64,000 nt of DNA. It comes from Siphonodentalium dalli. Its lineage: Eukaryota > Mollusca > Scaphopoda > Gadilida > Siphonodentaliidae. The DNA lies in NCBI GenBank assembly GCA_032622095.1, contig CP136068.1, positions 155,521,151 to 155,585,150 on the forward strand, written 5' to 3'. Shown piece after piece: positions 34,351 to 46,975 of this stretch (position 1 is its first letter; every line of letters starts with the position of its first letter). The translations under genes and the position numbers were made by a program. Below the pieces are notes generated by a model. It saw nothing but the letters and a program-made list of their open reading frames with translations, searched no databases and was not told the origin of the DNA.

Positions 34351-35049
34351 TCCTTTTTTGCACAATTTATTAATAATTGTGCCATAACAGCATACTTATG
34401 CAACCTTTAAGGGTACTGTACACTAAATCCACCCATTTATTGTACCATATCCATACTCAACAAAATATATGCGACACATGAATGAATTTGGCTTTCCAAG
34501 TTCGACATGTAAAATTATAATGAAATTAATGTATGACTTGAGTCATAAATTGATTTACATTATAATTACCAATCCTTTGATATATTAAAGGGCTAATTAT
34601 AAAAGGCTTTAGACTCAGGATGATATTCAGTCTGAAACAGATGCCACCAAGATTCCATTTCCAGAACAAACATTCAGCTGATCACTTGCATACTACAGGC
34701 TATCAAATTTCTATATTATGGCTTTCATACCCTCCCACAAACATACATGTACATGTATATGGGTTATTTATGTCAATTGGTCAAATCTTATATTATACGA
34801 AAACTCATTACTTTTTATGGTTTCTACCATAATAATTTTGGTTGCCAAGTAAACAGAAAATAAACCATATATGGCAAGAAACGTGGTCAACATTTTGGGT
34901 ATTCGTATTTTTAGGTGCTAACTGCTACATCAAAGTAAAGTCAAAGATATCTATTGCCGGAAAAGCGGTTTCGTCTTTTTGTTTCCGAACTGTACATTTA
35001 TGCACACATTTTCCCGATTCAATATGGATGTCAAAACGCGAAGTCTTTT

Positions 35050-36390
35050 GAACTCGATTCTAGCAGTGCTGTGCTGCTAAACTGCTAAGGAATGAACATA
35101 TTAAAAAAGAGAGTTTCAAACTCAATTCTAGCGGTGCTGTGCTGCTAAACTGTTAAGAAAAGAAAATATTAAAAAGAGAGTTTCAAACTCAATTCTAGCG
35201 GTGCTATGCTGCTAAACTGCTAAGGAATGAAAATATTAGAAAAGAGAGTTTCAAACTCAATTCTAGCGGTACTATGCTGCTAAACTGCTAACGAATGAAA
35301 ATATTAAAAACAAGAGTTTCAAACTGAATTCTAGCGGTGCTATGCTGCTAAACTGCTAGTGAATCTAAATATTAAAAAAGAGAGTTTCAAACTCAATTCT
35401 ACCAGTGCTTATGCTGCTAAACTGCTAACCAAAGAAAATATTAAAAAAGAGTTTTCAAACTGAATTCTAGCGGTGCTATGTTGCTAAACTGCTAAGGAAT
35501 GAAAATATTAAAAAAAAGAGTTTCAAACTCAATTCTAGCGGTACTATGCTGCTAAACTGCTAACGAATGAAAATATTAAAAACAGAGAGTTTCAAACTGA
35601 ATTCTTGCGGTGTTATGCTGCTAAACTGCTAACGAATGAAAAAATTAAAAACAAGAGTTTCAAACTGAATTCTAGCGGTGCTATGCTGCTAAACTGCTAA
35701 TGAATCTAAATATAAAAAAAGAGAGTTTCAAACTCAATTCTACCAGTGCTATGCTGCTAAACTGCTAACCAAAGCAAATATTAAAAAAGAGTTTCAAACT
35801 GAATTCTTGCGGTGTTATGCTGCTAAACTGCTAACGAATGAAAATATTAAAAACAAGAGTTTCAAACTGAATTCTAGCGGTGCTATGCTGCTAAACTGCT
35901 AAAGAATCTAATATAAAAAAAGAGAGTTTCAAACTCAATTCTACCAGTGCTATGCTGCTAAACTGCTAACCAAAGCAAATATTAAAAAAGAGTTTCAAAC
36001 TGAATTCTAGCGGTGCTATGCTGCTAAACTGCTAAGGAATGAAAACATGAAGAAATGGAGTCTTAAACTTGGCTCTGGCACTGCTAAGCTGCTAATAAAA
36101 TGTGAGTTTGAAAACCAATTCTAGCGGTACTATGCTGCTAATCTGCTAAGGAACGAAAACATTAAAAAGAGAGTTTCAAAATCAATTCTAGTGGTGCTAT
36201 GCTGCTAACTGCTAACGAATGAAATTATTAAAAAAGAGAGTTTCAAACTGAATTATAGCGGTGCTATGCTGCTAAACTGCTAAGGAATGAATATTTTAAA
36301 AACAAAAGTTTCAAACTAAATTCTAGCGGTGCTATGCTGCTAAACTGCTAACCAACGAGAATATTAAAAAAGAGAGTTTCAAACTGTTAC
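35050..36390 (+). repeat. Minisatellite A, right arm, inner array
   Basis: Tandem units ctagcggtgctatgctgcta, aactgctaa and gaatgaaaatattaaaaa. It is longer than its left-arm partner (23,285-24,150) by several units, so the array has expanded or contracted since duplication. Confidence 0.92.
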
Positions 36391-36574
36391 ATAGTTATAT
36401 TTGGAAATCAGAGAATTACCCCAACTAGAAAAATGAAAATATTTCACCCATCCTTGTTAAAAGTTACAAAGTTACATTTGGAAGTCATTTAAAAAATGCG
36501 ACGTGTTTTTGTTACATAGTTGCAAATGCTTATCAGAGAATTACTCCAACTAGGAAAATGAAAATATTTCACCC
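36391..36574. repeat. GGATGGGTGAAATATTTT linker, right arm
   Basis: This is the mirror of 23,076-23,290, with the two inverted copies (aaaatatttcacccatcc) preserved. Confidence 0.7.
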
Positions 36575-37700
36575 ATCCTTGAATCCCAAATTTGAGCCCG
36601 TGCAGTGAAAACCTATGTCAACACTACATTAGTCATGTCCAGATGCAGGATTGTCCAGATATGTCCCAATATCCATATTATAAGCCAGAATCCAAAGATA
36701 TAGGAACATACCAATATTCTATGATGGGGCCTTAAAATGGAAAACCCCAAATTTGAGCCCGTGCAGTGAAAACATATGTTAGCTATACCATAGTCTTGTC
36801 CAGATACAGAAAGTCCAGATATGTCCCAATATTCATAGCATATGACAGAATCCAACGATATAGGCACATAACAATTTTTTATGATGGGCCCCTTAAAATG
36901 ATGAACCCCAAATTTGATCTCGTGCAGTTTAAACGAAGGAAACTATACGTGAGTCATGTCCAGATGCAGTAGGGTCCAGATATGTCCAAGCATCCATATA
37001 TCCCCGGAATCCAAAGATTTAGGCACATACCTATTTTCTATGATGGGTCCATAAAATGATGAACCCCGAATTTGAGCCCGTGCAGTGTAAACCTAAGTAA
37101 ACTCTACATTAGTCATGTCCAGATGCAGGACGGTCCAGATATGTCCAATATCCATATTATATGCCAGAATCCAACGATAGAGGCACATACCCATTTTGTA
37201 TAATGGGCCCTTAAATGATGAACCCCAAATTTGAGCCCGTGCAGTGAAAACCTATGTCAACTAAACCTGAGTCAAGTCCAGATGCAGGATGTCCAGATGT
37301 GTCCCAATATCCATATTATATGCCAGAATCCAAAGATATTGGCACATACCCATTTTCTATGATGGACCCTTAAAATGATGACCCTAAATTTGAGTCTGTG
37401 CAGTTTAAACCTAGGTAAACTATACATTAGTCATGCCCAGATGCATGATGGTCCAGCTATGTCCCAACATCCATACTATATGCCATACTCCAACGATATA
37501 GGCTCATAACAATTTTCTGTGATGGGCCCTTAAAATGGAGAACCCCCAATTTGAGCCCGTGCAGTGAAAACCTATGTCAGCTATACATGAGTCATGTCCA
37601 GATGCAGGAGGGTCCAGATTTGTCCCAAAATCCATATATATCTCAGAATCCAAAGATATAGGCACATAACAATTTTCCATGATGGGCCCTTAAACGGGTA
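36575..37700 (+). repeat. Satellite B, right arm, inner array
   Basis: Seven units of about 160 bp with tgatgggcccttaaaatg, accccaaatttgagcccgtg and atgtcccaatatccatatta. It mirrors 21,975-23,075. Confidence 0.92.
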
Positions 37701-39096
37701 TTGTAATAACGCCAGCATAATTTTTAATCCATATGGTGTAGTGGTTATCTAGGAAGCATACGGAGAAAGAAGTCAACAGAAAGTTTGAGCGGTGTGCGAG
37801 TCACTTGATTTTAGCCACCCTCCCCAAACACGTTTCGTCGAAAAATTACATATTTTTTATAACAACTTTACAACAATTTTCTAATTGATCTTAATGTGAC
37901 CCGATATGAATCGTGTACTGACAGGGAAATCCAGAATTGCTGTTTGATTGATTACAGTTATGTTTAGGCTTCCAGACCCCAGTTACATCAACAACAACAT
38001 ATTTTATTGATAAACAGTTAATTATGTATGCACGGATAATGTTAGAGCGTCCCTAATAATTATTGACACATCTGCACATAATTAACTGAATGTGGTATAT
38101 TACGTCTCACATAAGAACCCCTGTGCGTAAAAAATCTAATTTTGGCCGTATACTGGCGTGATATTTCCATATCCGTAATCGTATTCGTGATTTTGCGAAA
38201 TGTCTCTAGTACATATACTTTTAACACGTCGTTTACAGATCCATAAATGGCGCACCGCTCGAATCAGGGATGGTGGGAAAAATGACTTAGAGTTAATGAA
38301 CACTTTTATTGTTGGCGGTTTCCTACCAAACTTAAGTGTAGTTTTTTTTAACGAAATCATTTGGAATAGAAACGAGTTGAATGTCGCTTCAAGAAATCAA
38401 GCAACAATTATTTTGCTTTAGTATTATGAACTGCCTTGACAATCATTGTTAAGACTTCTTAAATAGCGGACGTTTTGGCTCGAGTGTATGTAAGTCATCG
38501 ACCTCCTGGCTGTGTGCATACTTGAACATATTTACGAGAAATAATTTCTACAACATTGCGAACTACTTAACAAATGGGCGTTATATTTCAAAGTGGTGTT
38601 CAAATATCTTATGGAGGCTGTTCAGTGGACACAATGTTGATACTTGTTAACTGCGAATGTGAAAAATCATTGGAACCAAATTCGATTTTGACATTGTGAG
38701 TTCTTAAGTACCATCTGCATACCAACTCCACGGACTTGTGCTTCATGTAATAATGTTGAAATTATATCTATTCATGTTACAAACTACTGAGCAAATCGAA
38801 CTTATCTTTTACAGTTGTGTTGAGATATCGTAGAGAGGCTGTTCAGTAGAAGCATTGTTGATACTTGGCCAACATTTATACAATTGGCTCTACTTGTTCC
38901 GTATGCGAATACTTGTAGCGAATTTGTATTTGAATCTGTTTATCAGACAACCAAGCGGGCCGTAAAACATGATTGTTGTGACATTGTTGAGAGGCAGTGC
39001 ATATGCGCTCAACATATTCATGTAAACCGGTGTGCATACTATTCTTCATTTATATAGTGGGTCACAATATGATATGTTAAATTTTGATATATTTCC

Positions 39097-39264
39097 ATAA
39101 CAGCCCACTGTCAATGCGGGTTTTATATTGACGACGCTTTGCATTTTTTCTTCCAGTGCCCATTATTTGAAGAAAGGCGATTATTATTTCCACCAACGCC
39201 TTTGGCTAAATGGAATTTTTTGTTGATAGGGTTGAATTCTCTTCGGTCAAAGCAACCTAAATGA
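39097..39264 (+). pseudogene. LINE ORF2 C-terminal zinc-knuckle fragment, right arm
   Basis: The frame from ATA ACA GCC to TGA retains ITAHCQCGFYIDDALHFF and the FQCPLFEERRLLF segment unchanged from the other arm. It has two substitutions nearer the end (FLLIGLNSLRSKQPK). There is no ATG in the expected place. See 20,396-20,590 for the assignment. Confidence 0.6.
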
Positions 39265-39734
39265 GAAATTGCTTAACAGCACGCAAATGTTCTTTGCGTC
39301 GTCGGGTAGATTCCATTGACGGAAAACTTTGAAAATCCCTATAAGCCTATATCTTCGCCTATGTATTCGCCCATATTGTTATCAAAAGTCTCGGCTCATC
39401 TCGCGATAGGACCTACATCCCCTCCGTGATATCTGTCCCCTCACAACTCCAGACCTCACCCTGAATCTCGATCCCTTTTTTAGGTACTAAATTCCAACTA
39501 AGCAAACTTTGAGACCAAACATAATACAATATATAAATATTATTATGCGTTTCAATATTGTTAAAGTCGCCGTCGCGACGTTCATATTTTACCCATTTCC
39601 CCGCTTATTAGACCCACATAGTCGTTCTGAGAACGAAATGAATCACCCCGAGATTAGCCGCTATCGATTCAGATTCCAGGAAACCCCCTTGTCGTGAGCA
39701 CAGCTCGAAACGAAAACAACAGATGAGGTGTATT

Positions 39735-40079
39735 TTATTTTTGACCCGTGACGTCATAGAGGACCTTCCCGCACTCTGTTGACATTGTGTTATCGAAATC
39801 GGTTTCTGCGTGGTTTTGTTTTATTTCACATTGAAACATGTTTCGTTTTCGTTGGAAATCGTGAATTCGGAATGGGTTTATATGTGTAATAAAATATTGA
39901 ATAATACGACAGGAATTTATTCGCGTGGCCAACAGCTCCGGAGTAAATGCGTACATATTTGGACAAATGTCGTGTGTCACTGTGACTGTCATAATAGGTC
40001 TACAGTAGATCATGCCATGAATCTCTACATCCGTGCCACTGGCGTAGGTATTCGTGGCATGATCTACATGTAGGTCCAC
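39735..40079 (-). pseudogene. Unrecognised 114-codon frame, right-arm copy
   Basis: Mirror of 19,581-19,925, with equal length and about five residue differences. See that entry for the doubts about coding status. Confidence 0.2.
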
Positions 40080-40599
40080 CGTCCACGGGAACTTCGAAAT
40101 TTAATAACTTTCAACCTATTGTTGATATGAAATACATGGGATACGTGACCGCTTTCGCAGATTTCTGCTTTCAAGTTCCACAAGAAGAGTACGAATTACG
40201 TTTATGTCTGAACTATCAGAAGGGCTTCTTGGGCGGCTATGTCTACTTATCTGCATGTATCATCTTTGTGAAAATGATTTTAATATGATCAAATAGTGAA
40301 ATACAGATCTATACAGTATACTATGGCTTCTTCCATTCATTGAGTTGAAAAAGTAAATACTGGAGTGTTATTACGCTAAATAATATAATATCTATGTTTA
40401 GGGTAAACACACCAGCCCCTCCCAAAATGGACCGCATCCTCAGCATTGTATGGGGTTCAAGTTTTTTTTCCAATTTTCCTCTGACTCATTATTTTTTCAT
40501 TATAATATACAAAAATGTGACAACGATCAGAATAAGCGTTTGCTTTAAAAATAGTGAACAATAGTCATTATTTTGTCATTTTATGCAGATTAGTTCCAT

Positions 40600-41100
40600 A
40601 AATCACCTTCTCAGGAGAAGTCTATTCCTTGCTATTTCATGACTATAAAGCAAAATAATCAATAAAACCCCAAGATGATTCTTTGTCATGTAGTTCCTGG
40701 ACTTCTTTCTTCCATTCCTAGCCTGTACATCTTACCCCCACCCAAACCCTGACTCAAACAAATTTTTCTCGGAAGAAGTTAATTTCTCGCTGTTTCATGA
40801 CTATATAAAGCAAAATAAGCAATAAAACTATGATTTTTCTCAAGTAGGCGCTGGTTGGGGGGGGGTATATCCTGGTCTGGACATCTTCGTTTCATGACTA
40901 TATAAAGCAAAATAAGCGATAAAACCATAAGACCATTTTTTTTGTCATGTAGGTGCTGAGTTGTGGGTACTAGTAGCTATCCAGACCGGGACATTTGAAA
41001 AAATGAAATTAAATAAAAACAAATTTAAATCTCAAAAGTCATTTTTCTCGCCATTTCAGGATCAAATAATCAATTGTGTGATTAAAAAATTTTGTCGCTT
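40600..41100 (-). repeat. TTTGAGTCAGGGTTTGGG repeat family, right arm
   Basis: Mirror of 18,590-19,060: tatataaagcaaaataagca, aactatgatttttctcaa and poly-G tracts, repeated about three times. Confidence 0.6.
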
Positions 41101-41370
41101 AGAAAAAAATATATTTTAATAAAAAAAACCTTGATTATGAAATGATCAATTTTATTTTCTAGGGAGCGTACTAAATTAATAGGTCCGGGACTCCGGGTGC
41201 ATGGACCGTGGTACCCCTTTAACAACAGGATGTACATCTTATATACGGTCATGCGCAGTCTCTTTGTCCTTCATCTTATCGGGAATAGAATCAATATTTA
41301 TTTTGTCCAAACATAATTCCCGTAATTCCTTTTATATCAGAATTCATTTTCCCACCCTCCCACTCCAATA

Positions 41371-41812
41371 TAATAATGTATAGCATTTGTAAAGCGCCTT
41401 TCCCATGAGGCCCAAAGCGCTCAAAGTTTTACAATTATTACCCTGATGAGCCTGAACATTCAGTAACCATCTACTGCTCCCCGGGGACAGGGGGAGGTAC
41501 AGCCGGGAGTATGCGAGGATACCATATGGCTAGCATACTGACAAGATCTTTCACTGCTCATTATCAGGTACCCTTGTAATGCATGGGTGGTGCAAAGCAG
41601 ACACAGTACGAGCGACCTTGCTCAATGGTCACAACTTGGCGCGAGATTCAAACAGTGTACAATCCAACAATTGCACATCGCTCAAGTCGGCCAAGCCACT
41701 GCTGTGTGGAAACTCATAACAGACCACCAGCCAGCCGCGAACTCGCCTCGCTGTGTTGACAGCGAAGACAAGTCCAACGCGCTAACCACTGGACCACGGA
41801 GTTCCACTATGT
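41371..41812 (-). mobile_element. tRNA-derived SINE present only in the right arm
   Basis: Reading the minus strand, the head contains ccgtggtccagtggttagcg followed by cgttggactt, a good tRNA A-box (plus-strand positions about 41,771-41,800). A B-box-like gtttgaatctcgcgc lies at about 41,639-41,653; an alternative nearer candidate is gcgagttcgcggctgg at about 41,731-41,746. The 3' end carries gcgctttgggcctcatggga, a ttgtaaagcgc-like element and an acaaatgctatacattattat tail. That tail resembles those of SINEs mobilised by L2/CR1-type LINEs. The left arm has an empty site near 18,270, so this insertion distinguishes the arms. The A-to-B distance is longer than in a tRNA if the distal B-box is the real one. 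Confidence 0.75.
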
Positions 41813-42724
41813 TATGTTAGAAGCTTCAGATTTATGTTTCATCTATCATTTATCCGTCTCTTGAAATTCCAAAACTTTTATTACGGCTACATATGTGTTA
41901 CCACTATTACTAAGGCAATAGCTAGTTTGTGATGCTAGGTATGTTTATGGAACATTGTTATATATCAACAGGTGGGAAGGCGGTTATTGGCCTCCACCTT
42001 CTTGACAATATATTTTGTTTAAGTTATTATTGGTTGTTTATGTTTATAATAATAAACAGCCCAATTGAATCTGAACTACAGTGTTTGTTGTCAATGAACA
42101 AGCTCATCCTCCGAGTTCCCCTCTTGTCCCTATACATAGGCTGTAGATCCCGAAGAACATAAAGGGAATTATAAAAAAAAACATTGTTCTGGCTCTGGCC
42201 ATTCAGGATCAAATATGAAAAGTGGAGGGGGGGGGGGGGTTGTCACTTGAAAATATTTTTTTTTTTAAATAAAAACAAAGATAAATATCAAACAATTTTT
42301 TGGCCATTCCAGGGTCAAACGTTATCAAATGAGTGAAATTATTTTTAGTCATATATGGGGGGAGCTATCCTGGGTGGGGGTGAATATATCCTGGGGAGAT
42401 GGCGTGTTACACCGGGTACCTCATCTAGTAATTCATTATTCATTGGTGGTTAAAGTTTAGATAATAAGTTCAGGTCATTTGTTGAACATATTATCTGAAC
42501 ATTTCATTTGGAACTACTGAACGATGGAAAGGTTAAATTATGTTTTTTGCTGAAAAATATTGAATGTCATTTTGTTGTTGGTGATGTCAAATAGTTAAAC
42601 TTCTATCGGGTAAGTCCCTAGATATTATCCAAAAGTTTATATATATATGTCAATTATTAGTTGAATCAAGAAAATATCAGTTTTCATTCGGCATGTTTTA
42701 GTTTAACCCCTGTCATGAAATAGA

Positions 42725-43100
42725 TTGTTTTCTGGAGAACGAACACATAAAAAAGTAAGTTACCCCCTGACATAAATCACTTGATAAATTTCATAACAAT
42801 TAGATTATTACCATGGGAGATAGAGTGATTTCTGTCTGGGAATAACTTACTATTTTGTGTGTTCATTCTCCAGAGAAAAAAAACTAAATCTGAAAAAAGC
42901 AAACTTTCAAGTAAGTGGCGCTCAGTAATGTGTTAATTTTGTGAGTAGAAACTCTCCGGTCATGCTCCATTCGCCATGTGTCCCATCTTTGATACATTTC
43001 ATAACAATTAGATTAGTACTATGTGAGATACAAAGATGCGACATGTAGCAAATGGAGCATGACCTGAGTCAAACTTTGACAAATGTGTAACAAACTCGAC
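42725..43100. repeat. Two consecutive hairpins, right arm
   Basis: Mirror of 17,040-17,390. The second hairpin is more complete here (gttttctggagaacgaacac on one side, gtgttcattctccagag on the other). The shared loop atttcataacaattagatta is kept in both. Confidence 0.7.
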
Positions 43101-43102
43101 AT

Positions 43103-43306
43103 ACAGTAATGCCCTAAATAATCGACCCCTTAACCACATCAGAATTATAGGTAATTTTTCAGGATTTAGTCGGAAATATGGCTTGTTGAAATTCACCGGA
43201 AAGCTCTCGTGAATGGCAACAAGCCATATTTCGGACTAAATCCTGAAAAGTTACCCACAGTTCTGCTGTGGTTAAGGGGTTGAATGTTTAGGGCATTGCT
43301 GTATGT
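43103..43306. mobile_element. Palindromic MITE (GGGCATT ends), right-arm copy
   Basis: The ends cagtaatgccctaaat and tttagggcattgctg frame near-identical inverted arms. It mirrors 16,819-17,024. Confidence 0.8.
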
Positions 43307-43669
43307 TCTGATGAATGACAGTGGGCATGCGTCTGTCCGTCCACTTGTTCTCATGGATACATGTATCTTGGACAAGTTTCGCACATATTTGTTATCAGGA
43401 GTTATGCCTGCTGAATTGTTTACCAGGTATCTATTTCATTATCCAGTTATGTTAATATCTTGTTTTAAGGATTCACGACTTAATACATGTATGGTTTGTT
43501 TACCTGACCACGTGCACATGATATCTCTCCCAGTGCATCCCCCCTTTTTACTATTTTCAGTCTGTCAAATGCTCACACCCACCGATAATTCAACACATGA
43601 CAAAATATAAATGTACATGTATTAATTTATTGCTTATTTATTTTGATGTTATACATGTAGTCATTAAAG

Positions 43670-44130
43670 GGCGATAAATTAACATGTTACAAGAAAAAGT
43701 TGTTTGAGTCAGGGTTTGGGAGGATAGGGGGAATTAGATACCCAGGTATGAGTATCCGCCACACCCAGCATCTACATATGACAAAAATAAACTAATTATT
43801 TAATCGCTTATATTGCCCTATATATCCTTAAAACTTTTATTGATCACTTACATGTATAGCGCTTTATATAGGAAATGGCGAGAAATTAAATTTAATCGAG
43901 AAAAATTTCATTGAGTCATGGTTTGGGTGGGAGGGGGAAAATACCGAGGCCTGAGCATCTCTCGCCATTTCATGGCCATATTAAGCAAAATAAGCAATAA
44001 AGTAACAAGTTCATTTTTGTCATAAGTAGCTTCTCGGTTGTGGAGTGGGGGCGACAATAAAGCCCGGGTATCTTTCTCCCGACCCAAATACTGACTCAAA
44101 TAACTTTTTCATGGAAAGTTAATTTCTTTC
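43670..44130 (-). repeat. TTTGAGTCAGGGTTTGGG repeat family, right arm, second block
   Basis: Mirror of 15,870-16,480, with tttgagtcagggtttggg, gaggatagggggaattagat and aagcaaaataagcaataaag landmarks. Confidence 0.6.
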
Positions 44131-44419
44131 CGTTTCATGACTATATATTCAGAAATAGCATACATTGGCATGTATAGATCAAGTCTTCTCAGTCCACAAC
44201 AGCTTGGGAAATTAGTTGGGTTGATGCTGTTTTGGACCGAGAATCCGAGATACCTCCTGTTGCCCTTCTATGCCGGTACCGTAACAGATTTTCATTCAAA
44301 AGACATACTAGATGTACATGTATAGAACCCCAGCAGTCACGTGAACCCATGAATATGATTAATCATCTCACTTGGACCGCAATGAATCTGTCTTCAAAAT
44401 GATATACAATGTACCATAT

Positions 44420-44645
44420 ACTGTTATAGAAAATATCTCCACCGAGATATTTAATTTAACTCTCTCGAGATTTCGAGAAAAGAATCTTGAGATATTAACA
44501 TATTTTCTTGAGATCATATGGCAAGATCTCAAGAAATTATGATGAGATCTCAAAATAATATTGCGAGATACTAGTAATTACTGTAATATGTTCAGATCTT
44601 GAGATGCGCATGTCAGGATCTCAAGATGTGTCGAGATAACAATTA
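44420..44645. repeat. TCTCAAGA/TCTTGAGA-rich stretch, right arm
   Basis: Mirror of 15,385-15,600, with the same high density of TCTCAAGA and its complement. Confidence 0.65.
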
Positions 44646-45011
44646 ACATGTTGAATATTCAAGACACTTTTTTTCTTGGACAATGTCACAAATCAAGAGT
44701 TAGCTAATTTTTGGCAAATTATTATTTATTTTTTTAGCCAGTGCAAACACTGTCACTGATTGTGATAGTACGGATACTAATAGCTGAATCCAGTGTCAAT
44801 CCGTGAGCAGCCATGGACTGGCACTGGTCGAGTCCAGAATTTCAATACATCGCAAAATTCACATTTTTAGTAAAACAAATACTACTAGTATATTTTTAGA
44901 CTAACATTTCGGCAGACACACAACTTTTCCTTGAATTATATTTCATATTTCGATGTATTGAGTATGCGTTATGGTTATTATTCGCTCGAATAAAGGGGTA
45001 TTCGCTAGTAT

Positions 45012-45302
45012 TTACATAAATTTTATTTTCACATGTTTTGCCAGTGACCGCGATATTTTTAATAGACGCTCAGTGACCTGGTGACTCACCATTTTCGTAC
45101 GCGATTTTCTGAATTCATCTCTTCGCCATCCCAGGTCTGGATCGGTTGGTGGTCTCACACCATGGTGATTTTTTGGTAATTGCGGCTCGTGCATGTACGC
45201 TCCCGTTGTCAAATTTAAAGTGTCTTCTGCTGACGAATCAGACGAGGAACAATCAGATCGCAAAAAATGTTGCTGTCCGCCATACACAGATACATGATAC
45301 AT
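45012..45302 (-). CDS. Hypothetical Ser/Asp-rich exon, right-arm copy
   Basis: This 96-codon frame has a true ATG (MYHVSVYGG) and then the same SDCSSSDSSAEDTLNLTTG, YMHEPQLPKNHHGVRPP and basic tail as 14,731-15,006. The GTGAGT donor is conserved at about 45,082-45,087, so coding may end there and continue in an unseen exon. Only about three residue differences from the other copy were seen. The family is not recognised, and a chance frame cannot be excluded. Confidence 0.35.
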   Translation of the reverse strand: MYHVSVYGGQQHFLRSDCSSSDSSAEDTLNLTTGAYMHEPQLPKNHHGVRPPTDPDLGWRRDEFRKSRTKMVSHQVTERLLKISRSLAKHVKIKFM

Positions 45303-45574
45303 TGGGAATTCCCAGGGTCCTCTATTACGTCACACGCTTTCTCGCAAATAACTGTTTCCGTCAAAATAGATAATGAAGTGAGGCATCAGGCTATCATACA
45401 GCCACACACAGTCGTAAACCCTCGTATCTTTCATACAGCGGGGGGTTGTTTTCTAAAATATGTGTGCATAACGTAATACAAATATTAATAAATGAACATA
45501 TATTGAGAATTTAAAAAATGGCGGCTGGCAAATAAGAAAGTTTAATTTTCTTTGTTTTGACGGCCCTCTACCCG

Positions 45575-45685
45575 AATACAAGTGACCTCGACCCACTGTG
45601 ACTTCGACCCATAGTGATTTCGACCCGATATGGTGATCTCGACCCGTTATATGTTTTTTGAAGGAGTGACTTCGACCCGTTTTTT
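45575..45685 (-). repeat. GGGTCGAARTCAC array, right arm
   Basis: Mirror of 14,338-14,452: gtgacctcgacccactgtga followed by four more GTGAYYTCGACCC copies. Confidence 0.8.
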
Positions 45686-45751
45686 TTTGTTTTTTTAATA
45701 TTTTATGTATAATCATATGATTATTGACATTACATCTAATATCAATTAGAT

Positions 45752-46493
45752 TCACTCCGTTGGTCCGTTGATGAGCGCGATTTCCCCCAGAAGTTCTTTG
45801 ATGTTGATATCGCCATCAATAAAATCATCCCAGAGGCGGAAGATTTCCTCCTGGAATTGTCTGTAATTTTCTCTTTGTCTTTGCTTGACCTTTCTCACGC
45901 CGACGAGCTTACATTGTGACTGGCTCTCTATGTACATGGCTTTGGTCAGCATATAGAATCCACTATTTGCGGATGTCTTCCCGTTTATTCTGTTGTGCCA
46001 TACTTCCACGTCGTTGTTTGTTCTGACAGACTGGTTGAACACACACCAGCAATGAGGCGGCCACACACTAGACTCTATCCACGTTTTCTCAAAATAGTTC
46101 ACGAATTCAACAAACATGGTTGATGCTAACACCCTAAATTCCCGCTCGATCTTATTGTGTGGAATGAAACTCAGTGCCATGAATTTTTTGAACAAAATCT
46201 TTGTGGCGTCATCTGTCTTGTCCAACATCTTGAATTTTCCGCCAAACAGCCTGTGTGAAGTGGAACGAACAGCCACGGATCTCTGCGTCGGGAAAAACGT
46301 GACGAAATGCCTTCCAGACTGCCATCTCAAAATGCATCACAACTTCTAACAGTCGATAGTCCACCAACAGCTCCTTTACACATTCTAACACCCATTTGTA
46401 GTGGCTATTCTCCCTCCCCGACATCATGACGTATACCAGTGGAAACTGCTTCACGTTATTCCCTTTCCGGACAAATGCGTGCAGGAAAAACAA
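45752..46493 (-). pseudogene. MULE transposase fragment, right-arm copy
   Basis: This is homologous to 13,494-14,265 but broken elsewhere. The upstream segment (46,493-46,209) carries KQFPLVYVMMSGREN, VVMHFEMAVWKAF and CSFHFTQAVWRKIQ. The catalytic aspartate of the DFE motif reads His here. A 14-bp deletion relative to the left copy, near 46,217, shifts the frame. Downstream (to 45,752) the other frame holds NKTDDATK-like DKTDDATKILFKK, RTNNDVEVWHNRING and the intact C-terminus ELLGEIALINGPTE, which is shifted in the left copy. A 12-bp in-frame deletion is also present. Both copies are therefore inactive through different changes. Confidence 0.87.
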
Positions 46494-46544
46494 TTTTCAG
46501 TTTAGTGATCAACGTGTATGGTAGATGTTATATTCCAAGTTTCA

Positions 46545-46975
46545 TCTGATTCGGAAAAGAGTAAAAAAAATTGGTACCACGGACCATCCCTCCCCTGACC
46601 CACAACACTGAACCAACACTGGCAAAATTGGGCGCACCTCGTGCTCTCTCCAGACCGCAGGCATTGGCCTATCAGGTTATAGCCAAACGTTTACATCTTC
46701 GGAGGAGATGTGATTCAAAGCACATAGGCCCAAAATTGCAAAATTTGAGGGCCCGTACCTCTGTCAGTTTTCAATGGAATTTCGAAATTCTTTCAGTTTC
46801 CAGATCGGCTGCTGTTGTAGATGTTATATTCCAAGTTTCATCTGATTCGGAGAAGATTTAAAAAAAATTGTACCATGGACCACCCCTCCCCTGACGCACA
46901 ACACTGAACCGATAGTGGCAACGTTTGGCGCACCTCGTGCTCTCTTCGGTCCGCACGCATTGGCCCCATCTAAAG
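46545..46975 (-). repeat. Two ~295-bp direct repeats, right arm
   Basis: Mirror of 13,021-13,460, with accatggaccacccctcccc and gcgcacctcgtgctctctt in each unit. Confidence 0.75.
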
